8,569 nt of DNA from an uncultured beta proteobacterium. GTDB taxonomy: Bacteria; Pseudomonadota; Gammaproteobacteria; Burkholderiales; Rhodocyclaceae. Shown one piece after another: positions 1 through 7,888 of the stretch. The notes beneath the pieces were generated by a model. The model had not been told where the DNA came from and did no database searches. It worked only from the letters and a program-made list of their open reading frames with translations. The DNA is taken from assembly GCA_903916205.1 (NCBI GenBank), contig CAIWVX010000483.1, positions 1-8,569 on the forward strand, in the 5' to 3' direction. A program made the position numbers and the translations under genes. The first letter of the stretch is position 1, and every line of letters begins with the position of its first letter.

Positions 1-1
1 C

Positions 2-28
2 AAAAACGGAGCAGCGCCGTCCCGCTGC
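2..28 (-). terminator. Rho-independent terminator downstream of the ammonium transporter gene
   Basis: Read on the minus strand, GCAGCG (28-23) pairs with CGCTGC (16-11) across a six-base loop, and is followed by TCCGTTTTTG (10-1), which supplies a run of five T. The hairpin lies about 80 bases past the transporter stop codon, so it most likely ends that transcript. No T-run follows on the plus-strand side, so it looks one-directional. The rest of 1-109 shows no coding frame or other signal that I can support. Confidence 0.72.
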
Positions 29-109
29 GAATGAAGTCGAATGTGCAACTTAAACTAAGTGCAGTATTGTCTTGACTCAGGGATCCACTTTATTCCTTCC
101 AATCATCAC

Positions 110-1312
110 TCACCAGTTCGCCTCACGATCCGGTGTTGCCGAAATTTTGTGGATTGAAAGATCGGCGCCGTCATATTCTTCTTCTTGATCAAGACGTAGG
201 CCGAGCATCGATTTGAGTAGGCCATAGACGACGAAACTCCCGGTCAGCGCGATGCCAATCGCCATCGCGGTCATGAGCAGTTGCGGCATGAAGGCCACGC
301 CACCGACACCCCCCAGCATTTTTTGCCCGAAAATTCCGGCCGCAATTCCACCCCAGGCGCCACATAAGCCGTGAAGCGGCCAAACGCCGAGGACATCGTC
401 AATTTTCCAGCGGTTTTGTGTCAGCGTGAACATCGCCACAAAGAGACCGCCAGCCACCGCGCCAACAATGAGTGCACCGATGGGATGCATGATGTCCGAA
501 CCCGCGCAAACGGCAACTAAGCCCGCCAACGGCCCGTTGTGTACGAAGCCCGGATCGTTCTTGCCTAGCACGAGTGCAATCAGTGTGCCGCCAACCATGG
601 CCATGAGTGAGTTGAGCGCCACGAGTCCGGAAATTTTGTCGAGTGTTTGCGCGCTCATGACGTTGAACCCAAACCAGCCGACGGTGAGAATCCACGCGCC
701 CAAGGCAAGGAAGGGGATGGATGACGGCGGATGGGCAGAAATCGCGCCATTTTTGTTATAGCGTCCGTGACGAGCACCGAGCAACAGCACCGCCGGAAGC
801 GCAATCCAGCCCCCCATGGTGTGCACGACCACTGATCCGGCAAAATCATGGAACTCTTCGCCAAAGCTGGCTTTTAGCCAAGTTTGAATGCCGAAGGCTT
901 GATTCCAAGCGATGCCTTCGAAAAAGGGGTAGATGAAGCCGACAATGATGAAGGTGGCAATGAGCTGGGGATTGAATTTTGCGCGCTCGGCGATGCCGCC
1001 TGAAATGATCGCGGGAATGGCCGCCGCGAAAGTCAGTAGGAAGAAGAAACGGGTCAGCTCAAAGCCGTTTTTCTGCATCAGGGTTTCGGCTCCTGAAAAG
1101 AAATCGACGCCATAAGCTATCGTAAATCCGATAAAGAAGTAGGCTATCGTCGAGACGGAGAAATCGACAAGAATTTTGACCAGCGCATTAACCTGGTTTT
1201 TTTTGCGTACCGTACCCAGTTCAAGAAAAGCAAAGCCGGAATGCATCGCCAGCACCATGATGCCGCCCAGCAGAATGAACAGGACATCACCACCTGATTT
1301 CAGAGTTTCCAT
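110..1312 (-). CDS. amtB: Ammonium transporter, Amt/MEP/Rh family
   Basis: Inner-membrane channel-like protein that takes up ammonium, working as a homotrimer in this family. The 400-residue product is a normal length for Amt and has about eleven hydrophobic segments. Family motifs are visible in order: GFAFLELGTVRKKN (26-39), GGIAERAKF (105-113), DFAGSVVVH (156-164), GWFGFN (212-217), NGPLAGL (259-265) and the WPLHG segment (311-315). The pore twin histidines are H164 and H314. D156 and F216 fit the conserved Asp and inner gate Phe of E. coli AmtB by motif. The cytoplasmic tail (about 370-400) has the Glu-rich element that contacts PII proteins in the family. I chose the ATG at 1312, not the in-frame TTG at 1351, because the TTG sits inside the -12 element of the promoter and GGGGG at 1321-1317 lies just upstream of the ATG. 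There is no glnK next to it in this window; the upstream neighbour is a divergent pilus gene. It is probably expressed under nitrogen limitation. Confidence 0.96.
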   Translation of the reverse strand: METLKSGGDVLFILLGGIMVLAMHSGFAFLELGTVRKKNQVNALVKILVDFSVSTIAYFFIGFTIAYGVDFFSGAETLMQKNGFELTRFFFLLTFAAAIPAIISGGIAERAKFNPQLIATFIIVGFIYPFFEGIAWNQAFGIQTWLKASFGEEFHDFAGSVVVHTMGGWIALPAVLLLGARHGRYNKNGAISAHPPSSIPFLALGAWILTVGWFGFNVMSAQTLDKISGLVALNSLMAMVGGTLIALVLGKNDPGFVHNGPLAGLVAVCAGSDIMHPIGALIVGAVAGGLFVAMFTLTQNRWKIDDVLGVWPLHGLCGAWGGIAAGIFGQKMLGGVGGVAFMPQLLMTAMAIGIALTGSFVVYGLLKSMLGLRLDQEEEYDGADLSIHKISATPDREANW

Positions 1313-1346
1313 GCGACCCCCAGAAAAAATGTAACTGGAAATCGAA

Positions 1347-1362
1347 TGCAATAATTGTTCCA
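1347..1362 (-). promoter_or_regulatory. Sigma-54 (RpoN) promoter of the ammonium transporter gene
   Basis: On the minus strand the sequence is TGGAACAATTATTGCA. It matches the sigma-54 consensus TGGCACG-N4-TTGCW at the invariant GG (-24) and GC (-12) with exactly ten bases between them, and keeps the full TTGCA. The predicted transcription start is near 1336, giving a short leader of about 24 bases before the ATG at 1312. Two NtrC-like sites lie upstream at suitable distances, which raises confidence well above the motif alone. Confidence 0.82.
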
Positions 1363-1414
1363 GTGAGCTGTTTTATATCAATTCAATGTGTTAGACCAAT
1401 AGATGAAAAAGTCG

Positions 1415-1431
1415 GGAACCAATACGGTGCA
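1415..1431 (-). promoter_or_regulatory. NtrC-like enhancer site, promoter-proximal
   Basis: The minus strand reads TGCACCGTATTGGTTCC. Compared with the NtrC dyad TGCACCA-N3-TGGTGCA it matches 11 of 14 defined positions, with the first half-site nearly perfect. The centre (1423) is about 87 bp upstream of the start predicted from the sigma-54 promoter, typical for an NtrC enhancer. Confidence 0.68.
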
Positions 1432-1445
1432 TATCCCAACTTTAA

Positions 1446-1462
1446 CGCACCTCAATGGTTCG
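1446..1462 (-). promoter_or_regulatory. NtrC-like enhancer site, promoter-distal
   Basis: The plus strand reads CGCACCTCAATGGTTCG, matching 10 of 14 defined positions of the palindromic consensus TGCACCA-N3-TGGTGCA. Its centre (1454) is 31 bp from the centre of the other site, close to three helical turns, so two dimers would sit on the same DNA face. This spacing resembles the pair of strong NtrC sites upstream of enterobacterial glnA. It is the weaker of the two sites by sequence. Confidence 0.55.
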
Positions 1463-1475
1463 TCCCGCAAGGCTT

Positions 1476-1578
1476 GGCGATCAGCAACTGCAACAGGCCA
1501 TGACGACAATATCTGCAAAAAATTGTCGCCTCGCTCAGATTGATTTCCTGTTGGTCAAGGCGATCAGTTTGAATCGCC
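1476..1578. repeat. Nested inverted and direct repeats in the amt-pilU divergent region
   Basis: Several short exact repeats are packed here. CAACAGG (1491-1497) pairs with CCTGTTG (1547-1553). Inside it, CGACAAT (1504-1510) pairs with ATTGTCG (1522-1528) over an 11-base loop. GGCGATCAG occurs twice in direct orientation (1476-1484 and 1559-1567), and the second copy begins an inverted repeat GGCGAT (1559-1564) / ATCGCC (1573-1578) that overlaps the -35 hexamer proposed for pilU. The segment could be an operator region or a structured RNA. I do not recognise a known family and assign no function. Confidence 0.45.
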
Positions 1579-1596
1579 GCCGCGCATTGATATACT
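1569..1596 (+). promoter_or_regulatory. Sigma-70-type promoter for the pilU-like gene
   Basis: A -35 hexamer TTGAAT (1569-1574) and a -10 hexamer TATACT (1591-1596) are separated by 16 bases. A TG one base before the -10 makes it an extended -10 element (TGATATACT). The predicted start is near 1603, giving a leader of about 48 bases before the ATG at 1651. The call rests on motif matches only. Confidence 0.55.
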
Positions 1597-1650
1597 GTTC
1601 TTTCGCCTTTTCCTATATTTTTTCTGACCCCTTCCAACGACGGACAAACG

Positions 1651-2847
1651 ATGATTCTCGACAAGCTTTTTCAGTTGATGGCGGAAAAAATGGCCTCCGA
1701 TATTTTTATATCGGCTGGCGTACCGATTCACATCAAAATTCAGGGGAATACGGTTCCGGTCAATCAGCAAAAGATGAACCCGGCGATGATTGAGAAAATC
1801 GCTTTTGAGTTAATGACGCCAGATCAGCTCAAAACTTTTGAAGCGACGATGGAGATGAATCTCTCTTTTGGCGTAGCGCAGTTGGGCAACTTCCGTATCA
1901 ATATTTTCCGGCAACGGGCTTCGATTTCCATTGTGATTCGTTATATTTTAGGCAATATCCCGCCGCTCGATAGCTTGAAGCTGCCTTCGGTATTGGCCGA
2001 ATTGATCGTGGAAAAACGCGGTTTGATATTGATCGTTGGCTCAACCGGCTCTGGAAAATCGACCACCATTGCTTCGATGCTTGATCATCGCAACACCCAC
2101 CGCAGCGGCCATATCCTGACCATCGAAGACCCCATCGAATTTCTTTTTAAGCACAAAAAATCAATTGTTAACCAGCGCGAACTGGGAATGGACACGCTCG
2201 GCTGGGAACCCGCACTAAGAAACGCCATGCGCCAAGCGCCCGACTGTATTTTGATCGGCGAAATCCGCGACAAAGAAACCATGCAGGCGGCCATTGCCTA
2301 CGCCCAAACCGGCCATTTATGCCTCGCCACCTTGCACGCCAACAACAGTTATCACGCGCTCAATCGCATCATCAACTTTTTCCCGCTGGAGAGCCGGACT
2401 TCGCTCTATGTCGATTTGTCCGCCAGCTTGAAAGCCATTGTGTCGCAACGTCTGGTAAAAAATAAAGAAGGCCAACGGACGCCTGCGGTCGAGATTTTAT
2501 TGAATACTCGGCATATTCAAGAACTGATCGAACGCGGCGAAATCAGCGCCGTCAAGGAGGCGATGGAGCAAAGCCTCGCCCCCGGATCGCAGACTTTTGA
2601 GCAGGATCTTTTTCGGCTCTATCGGGAGGATGTCATCATTCTTGATGAGGCTCTGGCTAACGCCGATTCGCCAACTAATCTCTCTTGGCTGATCAATAAT
2701 TCAACCCTCACAGGCCGTCCACAAAAGAAAGACGCGTGCGGCGAAACGCCGATCGATTTTGCTGAAAACACGAGTCATGCAAGCTCTTTCAAAGAATTTA
2801 CACTCAACTGCAAAGATCTCGTGGACATACCCTACGATGCTCCGTAA
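1651..2847 (+). CDS. pilU: Type IV pilus retraction ATPase, PilU/PilT family (PilU-like)
   Basis: Cytoplasmic hexameric motor ATPase that, with PilT, powers pilus retraction for twitching motility and DNA uptake. In the 398-residue product the N-terminal PAS-like domain covers about 1-105. The ATPase core follows with Walker A GSTGSGKST (130-138), Asp box TIEDPIEF (157-164), Walker B DCILIGEIRD (198-207, glutamate E204) and His box GHLCLATLHANN (221-232). All catalytic motifs look intact. The segment ADSPTNLSWLIN (338-349) and the lack of PilT's AIRNLIRE-type motif (HIQELIERGE is at that place) favour PilU over PilT. A polar tail of about 50 residues follows 349 and makes the protein slightly longer than the 382 residues of P. 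aeruginosa PilU. The ATG is preceded only by a weak purine stretch (GGA at 1642-1644). Usually pilU follows pilT; here it is alone behind its own promoter, so it may be an orphan paralogue with pilT elsewhere. Confidence 0.9.
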   Translation: MILDKLFQLMAEKMASDIFISAGVPIHIKIQGNTVPVNQQKMNPAMIEKIAFELMTPDQLKTFEATMEMNLSFGVAQLGNFRINIFRQRASISIVIRYILGNIPPLDSLKLPSVLAELIVEKRGLILIVGSTGSGKSTTIASMLDHRNTHRSGHILTIEDPIEFLFKHKKSIVNQRELGMDTLGWEPALRNAMRQAPDCILIGEIRDKETMQAAIAYAQTGHLCLATLHANNSYHALNRIINFFPLESRTSLYVDLSASLKAIVSQRLVKNKEGQRTPAVEILLNTRHIQELIERGEISAVKEAMEQSLAPGSQTFEQDLFRLYREDVIILDEALANADSPTNLSWLINNSTLTGRPQKKDACGETPIDFAENTSHASSFKEFTLNCKDLVDIPYDAP

Positions 2848-2880
2848 TGTCGTTGCAGAACAGTCCGCCTTCCTTGTGTC

Positions 2881-2958
2881 TATCGGCAGGGGTAAAAAAC
2901 CAGTTGTCAGGGTGCGACGACCTTCCCAATAAAACAAACCCTGACGTAACTGCCGATA
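2881..2958. repeat. 78-bp imperfect palindrome between pilU and the dehydrogenase gene
   Basis: The outer arms TATCGGCAG (2881-2889) and CTGCCGATA (2950-2958) are perfect nine-base complements. Inside them GTCAGGGT (2906-2913) pairs with ACCCTGAC (2938-2945), leaving a 24-base A-rich loop. CAGTT (2901-2905) can alternatively pair with AACTG (2948-2952), so two outer pairings compete. No T-run follows directly, so it is a poor intrinsic terminator. It starts 33 bases after the pilU stop and ends 44 bases before the next ATG. It could be a structured 5' leader, an RNA-processing site or a REP/MITE-like repeat. I do not recognise a known riboswitch class. The rest of 2848-3002 is non-coding as far as I can see. 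Confidence 0.6.
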
Positions 2959-3002
2959 CCGTCTTTCATTAAATTTATTCCTCTAAGAAACGCTGATTTG
3001 CC

Positions 3003-6000
3003 ATGAACGCACGCTTGCGCGAAATTCCGTACAACTACACTTCCTTTTCTGACCGCGAAATTGTCATTCGTCTGCTTGGTGAGGAGAACTGGGCCATCCT
3101 CGATAAATTGCGTAGCCAACGCGTGACGGGGCGCTCGGCGAGAATGCTCTACGAGGTTCTCGGGGACATTTGGGTCGTTCAACGCAATCCTTACCTCGAA
3201 GATGATCTGCTCGCCAACCTCGGGCGTCGCGAAGCCATGCTTTTGGCTTTGCGCCACCGTCTGAACGAAATCGACAAACGGCGCCAAGGTAACGACCAGG
3301 TGCTTAAACTCTACGATTCGGCGCAAACAGCCGTTAACGCCTTTGAGCGCCATTTTGAAAACACCACCGCCCTGCGCCATCGGGTACTGAAAACGTTGAT
3401 CCGCCACACGCGCCGCGACAACATTGCTTTTGATGGTCTGGCGCGGGTCTCTCACGTTACCGACGCCACCGACTGGCGCGTTGAGTATCCGTTTGTCGTT
3501 CTTTATCCCGACACCGAAGACGAAATGGCGGCGCTGGTGCGTGGCTGCATTGAGCTCGGGCTGACCATCATCCCGCGTGGCGGCGGCACCGGTTACACCG
3601 GTAGCGCCGTGCCGCTGACACCCCTTTCGGTGGTGATCAACACCGAAAAACTGATCGACATCGGGCCGATCGAAGAATTGCGCTTACCCGGCTGCGACCA
3701 AACGTACGCCACCATCAGAACCGGCGCCGGTGTCGTCACTGATCGTGTTGCAGAAGCCGCCAGCGCCGCTGGTTTTGTTTTTGCTGTCGATCCCACTTCG
3801 GCCAGCGCGTCCTGTGTCGGCGGCAATATCGCCATGAACGCCGGCGGCAAAAAAGCCGTTCTCTGGGGGACGGCACTCGACAATCTGGCCTGGTGGAAAA
3901 TGGTCGATGTCGACGGCTACGTCATGGAAGTAACGCGCATCAGCCACAATTTTGGCAAGATTCACGAACAGGCTATGGCTTGTTTTGAGATTCGTCGCTT
4001 CGAGCAGGACGGAAAAACGCCGCGTGGCGAAACCGAAACGCTGCAAATACCCGGCAGCACTTTCCGCAAAGTCGGGCTGGGCAAGGATGTCACCGACAAA
4101 TTTTTGGCCGGTCTGCCGGGCATCCAGAAAGAAGGCACCGACGGCCTGATCGTTGCCGCACGCTGGGTATTGCACAAGATGCCGCCGCACACCCGCACCG
4201 TTTGCCTGGAGTTTTTCGGCCAGGTGCGTGAAGCCGTTCCAGCCATCGTTGAAATCACCGACTATTTCAAGCCGGGCGGTGCCGGTCACCGGGCCGGGGT
4301 ATGGCTGGCCGGACTCGAACATCTGGACGAACGCTATGTCCGGGCCATCGGCTATGCGACCAAGGCCAAACGCCACGGGCGGCCAAAAATGGTGCTGATC
4401 GGCGACATGGTCGGTCACGATGAAAAAGCGGTGATGGCGGCGGCGTCCGAAGTCGTTCGCCTGTCTAACCTGCGCTCGGCTGAAGGTTTCATTGCTGTTG
4501 ATCCCGATACGCGCAAAAAATTCTGGCTGGATCGCTCGCGCACCGCCGCCATTTCGCGCCATACCAACGCCTTCAAACTGAATGAAGATGTGGTGATTCC
4601 GTTACCGCGCATGGGGGATTATTGCGACGGCATCGAACGCCTCAACATCGAGTTGTCGATCAAAAACAAGTTGGCTTTGTGCGACAGCCTCAGCGCCTTT
4701 CTTACGGGCGAATTACCGCTGCACCGTGGCGATGCCAACCTCGATAATGCGCTGCTGATTGGCGACCAACGACAGGCCGCGCAAGAAACCATAAGCGTCG
4801 TGCGCCAGCGCTGGCAATGGCTGCTCGACAACCTTGATTTGCCACTGGAAGACGCTGAATCGCAGTTTGCCGCCTTGGGCATCGAAGCCGGAACGCGCAG
4901 CAACAAGGCCGCTCATCCGACACTGTTTCATCGTCTGCAAGATTATTCGCTGCGCGTTTCATGGAAGGCCGAACTCAAACCGCAACTTGACGCCATTTTT
5001 GACGGTATGGTGTTTCGTCGGGTGCTTGAACGCATTGAGTCCATTCAAAAAGAAAACCTTCGTGGTCGTGTTTTTATCGCCTTGCACATGCATGCGGGCG
5101 ACGGCAACGTGCACACCAATATCCCGGTTAATTCCGACAATTACGCCATGCTGCAAACCGCCAATGCGGCGGTTGCACGCATCATGGCCTTGGCCCGTGC
5201 ACTCGATGGGGTGATCTCCGGCGAGCACGGGATCGGCATTACTAAGCTTGAGTTTCTCAGCGAAGCCGAAATCCAGCCTTTTCGCGATTACAAGGAACGC
5301 ATTGACCCTAACGGTCACTTCAACAAAGGCAAGTTGCTGGCCGGTGGTGATTTAGCCAAAGCCTACACGCCGTCGTTCTCGTTGCTCGGTAGCGAATCGT
5401 TAATCATGGAGCAATCCGAGATTGGCGACATCTCGACGATGATCAAGGATTGCCTGCGCTGCGGTAAATGCAAGCCGGTCTGCTCAACGCATGTGCCGCG
5501 TGCCAACCTGCTTTACTCGCCGCGCAACAAGATTCTCGCCACCTCGCTGCTGATCGAAGCCTTCCTCTACGAAGAACAGACCCGGCGCGGTATTTCGTTA
5601 ATGCACTTTGACGAATTCAACGACGTCGCCGATCACTGCACAATCTGCCACAAATGCCTCAACCCGTGCCCGGTTGATATTGATTTTGGTGACGTCACCA
5701 TTCGTATGCGCAATTTCCTGCGCCAGCAAGGCCAGAAAAAATTTATTCCGGCCAAAGTCGCCGCGATGGCCTTTCTAACCATGAAGGACGCGTTCACTAT
5801 TCGTGCCGTGCGCCAAGTGATGATCGACTGGGGCTATGCGGGGCAACGTCTAGCCCACAGGATGGCCAAATCTCTCAGACTGATCCAACGCCAAACCCGG
5901 CAACCGCCAGCGACGCTCGGCCAGCCTAGCTTGCGTTCGCAGATCATCCACTTCGTCAATAAGCCGATGCCTGGCGGTCTGCCTAAACGAACCTCACGCG

Positions 6001-6866
6001 CCTTGCTTGAGATCGAGGATGAAAAAATCATCCCGGTGATTCGCGATCCGCGCAAAGTCAGCGCCAATGATTATGCGGGCGACGCCGTCTTTTACTTCCC
6101 CGGTTGTGGCTCGGAGCGCCTGTTCTCGCAAGTCGGTCTGGCAACGCAAGCGATGCTCTATGAAATCGGCGCACAAACCGTTTTGCCGCCCGGTTACCTG
6201 TGTTGTGGCTACCCGCAAATTGCGGCGGGAGAATCAGATCAAGGCCAAAAAATCACCACCGATAATCGGGTGCTCTTCCACCGCGTAGCCCATACGCTGA
6301 ACTACCTTGATATCAATACCGTCATCGTCTCTTGCGGCACCTGTATGGATCAATTGTTGAAATACCAATTTGACAAAATTTTCCCCGGCTGCCGCCTGCT
6401 GGATATTCACGAATATCTGTTGGAGAAGGGCGTCAAACTCGACGGCGTAAACGGCACGCGCTACATGTACCATGAACCGTGTCACGCACCGATGAAGACC
6501 TTATCAGGCATCAAAGTAGCCAACGCCCTAATGGGTCAAGCGGTTGATTTATCCGACCGTTGCTGTGGTGAATCCGGCACGCTGGCGGTTACCCGACCGG
6601 ACATCTCCACTCAAGTCCGTTTCCGTAAACAGGAAGAGATTGAAAAAGGTGCCGACAAACTCAGGGCCGACGGCTTCAACGGAGAGGTTAAACTGCTGAC
6701 CTCCTGCCCCTCCTGTCTGCAAGGCTTGTCACGCTATAACGATGACGCTAACACCCAAGCCGATTACATCGTTGTTGAAATGGCTCGACGACTTTTGGGG
6801 CCCGATTGGATGGAAAATTACGTTCAGAAAGCTAAGCACGGCGGCATTGAGCGCGTTCTGCTTTAA
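3003..6866 (+). CDS. Large FAD-linked, iron-sulfur 2-hydroxyacid dehydrogenase-like protein (DUF3683 type)
   Basis: A 1287-residue fused flavoprotein and iron-sulfur protein, probably cytoplasmic or membrane-associated; no signal peptide or membrane helix is seen. The N-terminus (about 1-150, [15 protein letters not shown]) is characteristic of DUF3683 proteins. An FAD-binding domain of the GlcD/D-lactate dehydrogenase type follows (about 160-400), with [15 protein letters not shown] (191-205) and the [10 protein letters not shown] segment (273-282). The FAD-oxidase C-terminal domain shows [12 protein letters not shown] (695-706) and [10 protein letters not shown] (739-748). Two 4Fe-4S motifs use C817/C820/C823/C827 and C879/C882/C885/C889. 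Two CCG domains use C1035, C1067-C1068, C1111/C1114 and C1160, C1187-C1188, C1235/C1238. This is GlcD plus GlcF in one chain, resembling E. coli YdiJ (a D-2-hydroxyglutarate dehydrogenase) with an N-terminal addition. The likely reaction is oxidation of a D-2-hydroxyacid with electrons passed through the clusters to a quinone or other carrier; the substrate is unknown. The ATG start fits the family; the ribosome binding site is weak. The quinone reductase gene follows after 20 bp. Confidence 0.9.
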   Translation: MNARLREIPYNYTSFSDREIVIRLLGEENWAILDKLRSQRVTGRSARMLYEVLGDIWVVQRNPYLEDDLLANLGRREAMLLALRHRLNEIDKRRQGNDQVLKLYDSAQTAVNAFERHFENTTALRHRVLKTLIRHTRRDNIAFDGLARVSHVTDATDWRVEYPFVVLYPDTEDEMAALVRGCIELGLTIIPRGGGTGYTGSAVPLTPLSVVINTEKLIDIGPIEELRLPGCDQTYATIRTGAGVVTDRVAEAASAAGFVFAVDPTSASASCVGGNIAMNAGGKKAVLWGTALDNLAWWKMVDVDGYVMEVTRISHNFGKIHEQAMACFEIRRFEQDGKTPRGETETLQIPGSTFRKVGLGKDVTDKFLAGLPGIQKEGTDGLIVAARWVLHKMPPHTRTVCLEFFGQVREAVPAIVEITDYFKPGGAGHRAGVWLAGLEHLDERYVRAIGYATKAKRHGRPKMVLIGDMVGHDEKAVMAAASEVVRLSNLRSAEGFIAVDPDTRKKFWLDRSRTAAISRHTNAFKLNEDVVIPLPRMGDYCDGIERLNIELSIKNKLALCDSLSAFLTGELPLHRGDANLDNALLIGDQRQAAQETISVVRQRWQWLLDNLDLPLEDAESQFAALGIEAGTRSNKAAHPTLFHRLQDYSLRVSWKAELKPQLDAIFDGMVFRRVLERIESIQKENLRGRVFIALHMHAGDGNVHTNIPVNSDNYAMLQTANAAVARIMALARALDGVISGEHGIGITKLEFLSEAEIQPFRDYKERIDPNGHFNKGKLLAGGDLAKAYTPSFSLLGSESLIMEQSEIGDISTMIKDCLRCGKCKPVCSTHVPRANLLYSPRNKILATSLLIEAFLYEEQTRRGISLMHFDEFNDVADHCTICHKCLNPCPVDIDFGDVTIRMRNFLRQQGQKKFIPAKVAAMAFLTMKDAFTIRAVRQVMIDWGYAGQRLAHRMAKSLRLIQRQTRQPPATLGQPSLRSQIIHFVNKPMPGGLPKRTSRALLEIEDEKIIPVIRDPRKVSANDYAGDAVFYFPGCGSERLFSQVGLATQAMLYEIGAQTVLPPGYLCCGYPQIAAGESDQGQKITTDNRVLFHRVAHTLNYLDINTVIVSCGTCMDQLLKYQFDKIFPGCRLLDIHEYLLEKGVKLDGVNGTRYMYHEPCHAPMKTLSGIKVANALMGQAVDLSDRCCGESGTLAVTRPDISTQVRFRKQEEIEKGADKLRADGFNGEVKLLTSCPSCLQGLSRYNDDANTQADYIVVEMARRLLGPDWMENYVQKAKHGGIERVLL

Positions 6867-6886
6867 CGATTAGAAAATGGAGATTC

Positions 6887-7870
6887 ATGATGAAATTCGC
6901 CCGCAAAGTAATCATTACCGAATTTGGTGCCCCCGAAGTGATGCTCGTCAAAAAGGTAGAGCTTCCTGATCCGGCGGCCAATGAAGTCCAACTACGGCAC
7001 ACGGCTATTGGCTTTAATTTCATCGACGTCTATCAGCGCAAAGGAATTTATCCGCTGCCACTGCCTAGCGGACTCGGCCACGAGGCGACCGGCGTGGTCG
7101 AAGCCGTAGGTTCTGAAGTCACACAATTCAAACTAGGCGATCGGGTGGCTTACATGAGCGCCGGTCTGGGGGCTTATAGCGATTATCGCAACGTGGCGGC
7201 AGATCGACTGGTTGGTATCCCGAATGATATTTCGGATGAACAAGCCGCTTCGCTGATTTTCAAAGGCATTACCGCGCAATATCTGCTGCGGAAAACGCAT
7301 CAAGTTAAAGCCGGAGAACTGATTTTGATCCATGCGGCGGCGGGCGGCGTGGGCCAGATTTTGTGTCAATGGGCTAAGGGACTCGGTGCATTTGTTATTG
7401 GCACCGCCAGTTCGCCGGAAAAATGCGCCATTGCGCAAGCGGCCGGGGCCGACATCGCAATCAATTATTCCAAGGAAGACTGGCCCGCTGCCCTACTTGA
7501 AGCCACGGGCGGCAAGAAGGCCGACGTGGTTTACGACTCGGTCGGCAAGGATACTTTCCTTAAATCACTCGACTGCGCGGCACCCTTCGGCTTGGTCGTT
7601 CTTTTTGGTGCCGCATCCGGCCCAGCACCAGCCATTGAACCGGAAATACTTAACAAAAAGGGCTGCCTATTCCTGACCCGCCCGTCGGTCTTTCCACACA
7701 ACGCTGATGCGGCGATTTTCCGCGAAAATGCCGCAGAACTGTTTACCGCCATCGCCTCGGGTTGGGTCAAATCAAGCCTCGGAGCACGCTTCAAAATCGA
7801 CGACATTGCGGCGGCACATCACGCCGCAGAATCACGCGCAACGCAGGGCGCGACGCTGATTATTCCCTAG
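6887..7870 (+). CDS. qor: Zinc-independent NAD(P)H:quinone oxidoreductase, zeta-crystallin-like MDR family
   Basis: Cytoplasmic medium-chain reductase that transfers hydride from NADPH to quinones or similar carbonyl acceptors. The 327-residue length is normal for Qor. The N-terminal catalytic fold shows [20 protein letters not shown] (42-61) followed by [14 protein letters not shown] (62-75). The Rossmann domain carries AAGGVGQ (151-157), the nucleotide-binding motif, and the VVYDSVG segment (214-220). The cysteine and histidine zinc ligands of alcohol dehydrogenases are absent, as expected for quinone reductases. Two adjacent ATGs are possible starts: GGAG at 6879-6882 is four bases before the ATG at 6887 and seven before that at 6890, so 6890 (one residue shorter) fits spacing better. 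It lies 20 bp after the dehydrogenase gene, with no terminator between, and is probably co-transcribed. Its stop is 18 bp from the convergent pncC stop. Crotonyl-CoA reductase-like or other enoyl reductase activity cannot be excluded from sequence. Confidence 0.93.
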   Translation: MMKFARKVIITEFGAPEVMLVKKVELPDPAANEVQLRHTAIGFNFIDVYQRKGIYPLPLPSGLGHEATGVVEAVGSEVTQFKLGDRVAYMSAGLGAYSDYRNVAADRLVGIPNDISDEQAASLIFKGITAQYLLRKTHQVKAGELILIHAAAGGVGQILCQWAKGLGAFVIGTASSPEKCAIAQAAGADIAINYSKEDWPAALLEATGGKKADVVYDSVGKDTFLKSLDCAAPFGLVVLFGAASGPAPAIEPEILNKKGCLFLTRPSVFPHNADAAIFRENAAELFTAIASGWVKSSLGARFKIDDIAAAHHAAESRATQGATLIIP

Positions 7871-7888
7871 CCAATCGACGCACGGGCT

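Noticed and set aside
1313..1351. TTG at 1351 as the start of the ammonium transporter (13 extra residues)
   Set aside because: The TTG is part of the sigma-54 -12 element and lies upstream of the predicted transcript start; the ATG at 1312 gives a normal Amt N-terminus.
1452..1664. A 70-codon minus-strand frame in the amt-pilU intergenic region
   Set aside because: It overlaps the pilU start, the pilU promoter and the distal NtrC-like site, and has no recognised family. A gene there would conflict with the better-supported control elements.
2838..2933. A 31-codon plus-strand frame starting inside the end of pilU
   Set aside because: It has no ribosome binding site, runs through the palindrome, and matches no family I know; its length is within chance.
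2904..2933. TTGTCA with AATAAA 18 bases later as a promoter for the dehydrogenase gene
   Set aside because: The -10 match is poor (four of six) and the hexamers lie in the arms and loop of the palindrome, so the match may be accidental.
2907..3455. A 182-codon minus-strand frame covering the palindrome and the start of the dehydrogenase gene
   Set aside because: Most of it is antisense to the conserved DUF3683 region; no recognisable domain and no promoter or ribosome binding site.
3684..4562. A 292-codon open frame on the minus strand inside the dehydrogenase gene
   Set aside because: It is fully antisense to a conserved FAD-binding coding region, has no family motif that I recognise, and is rich in residues expected from reversed GC-biased codons. 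It is a shadow frame.
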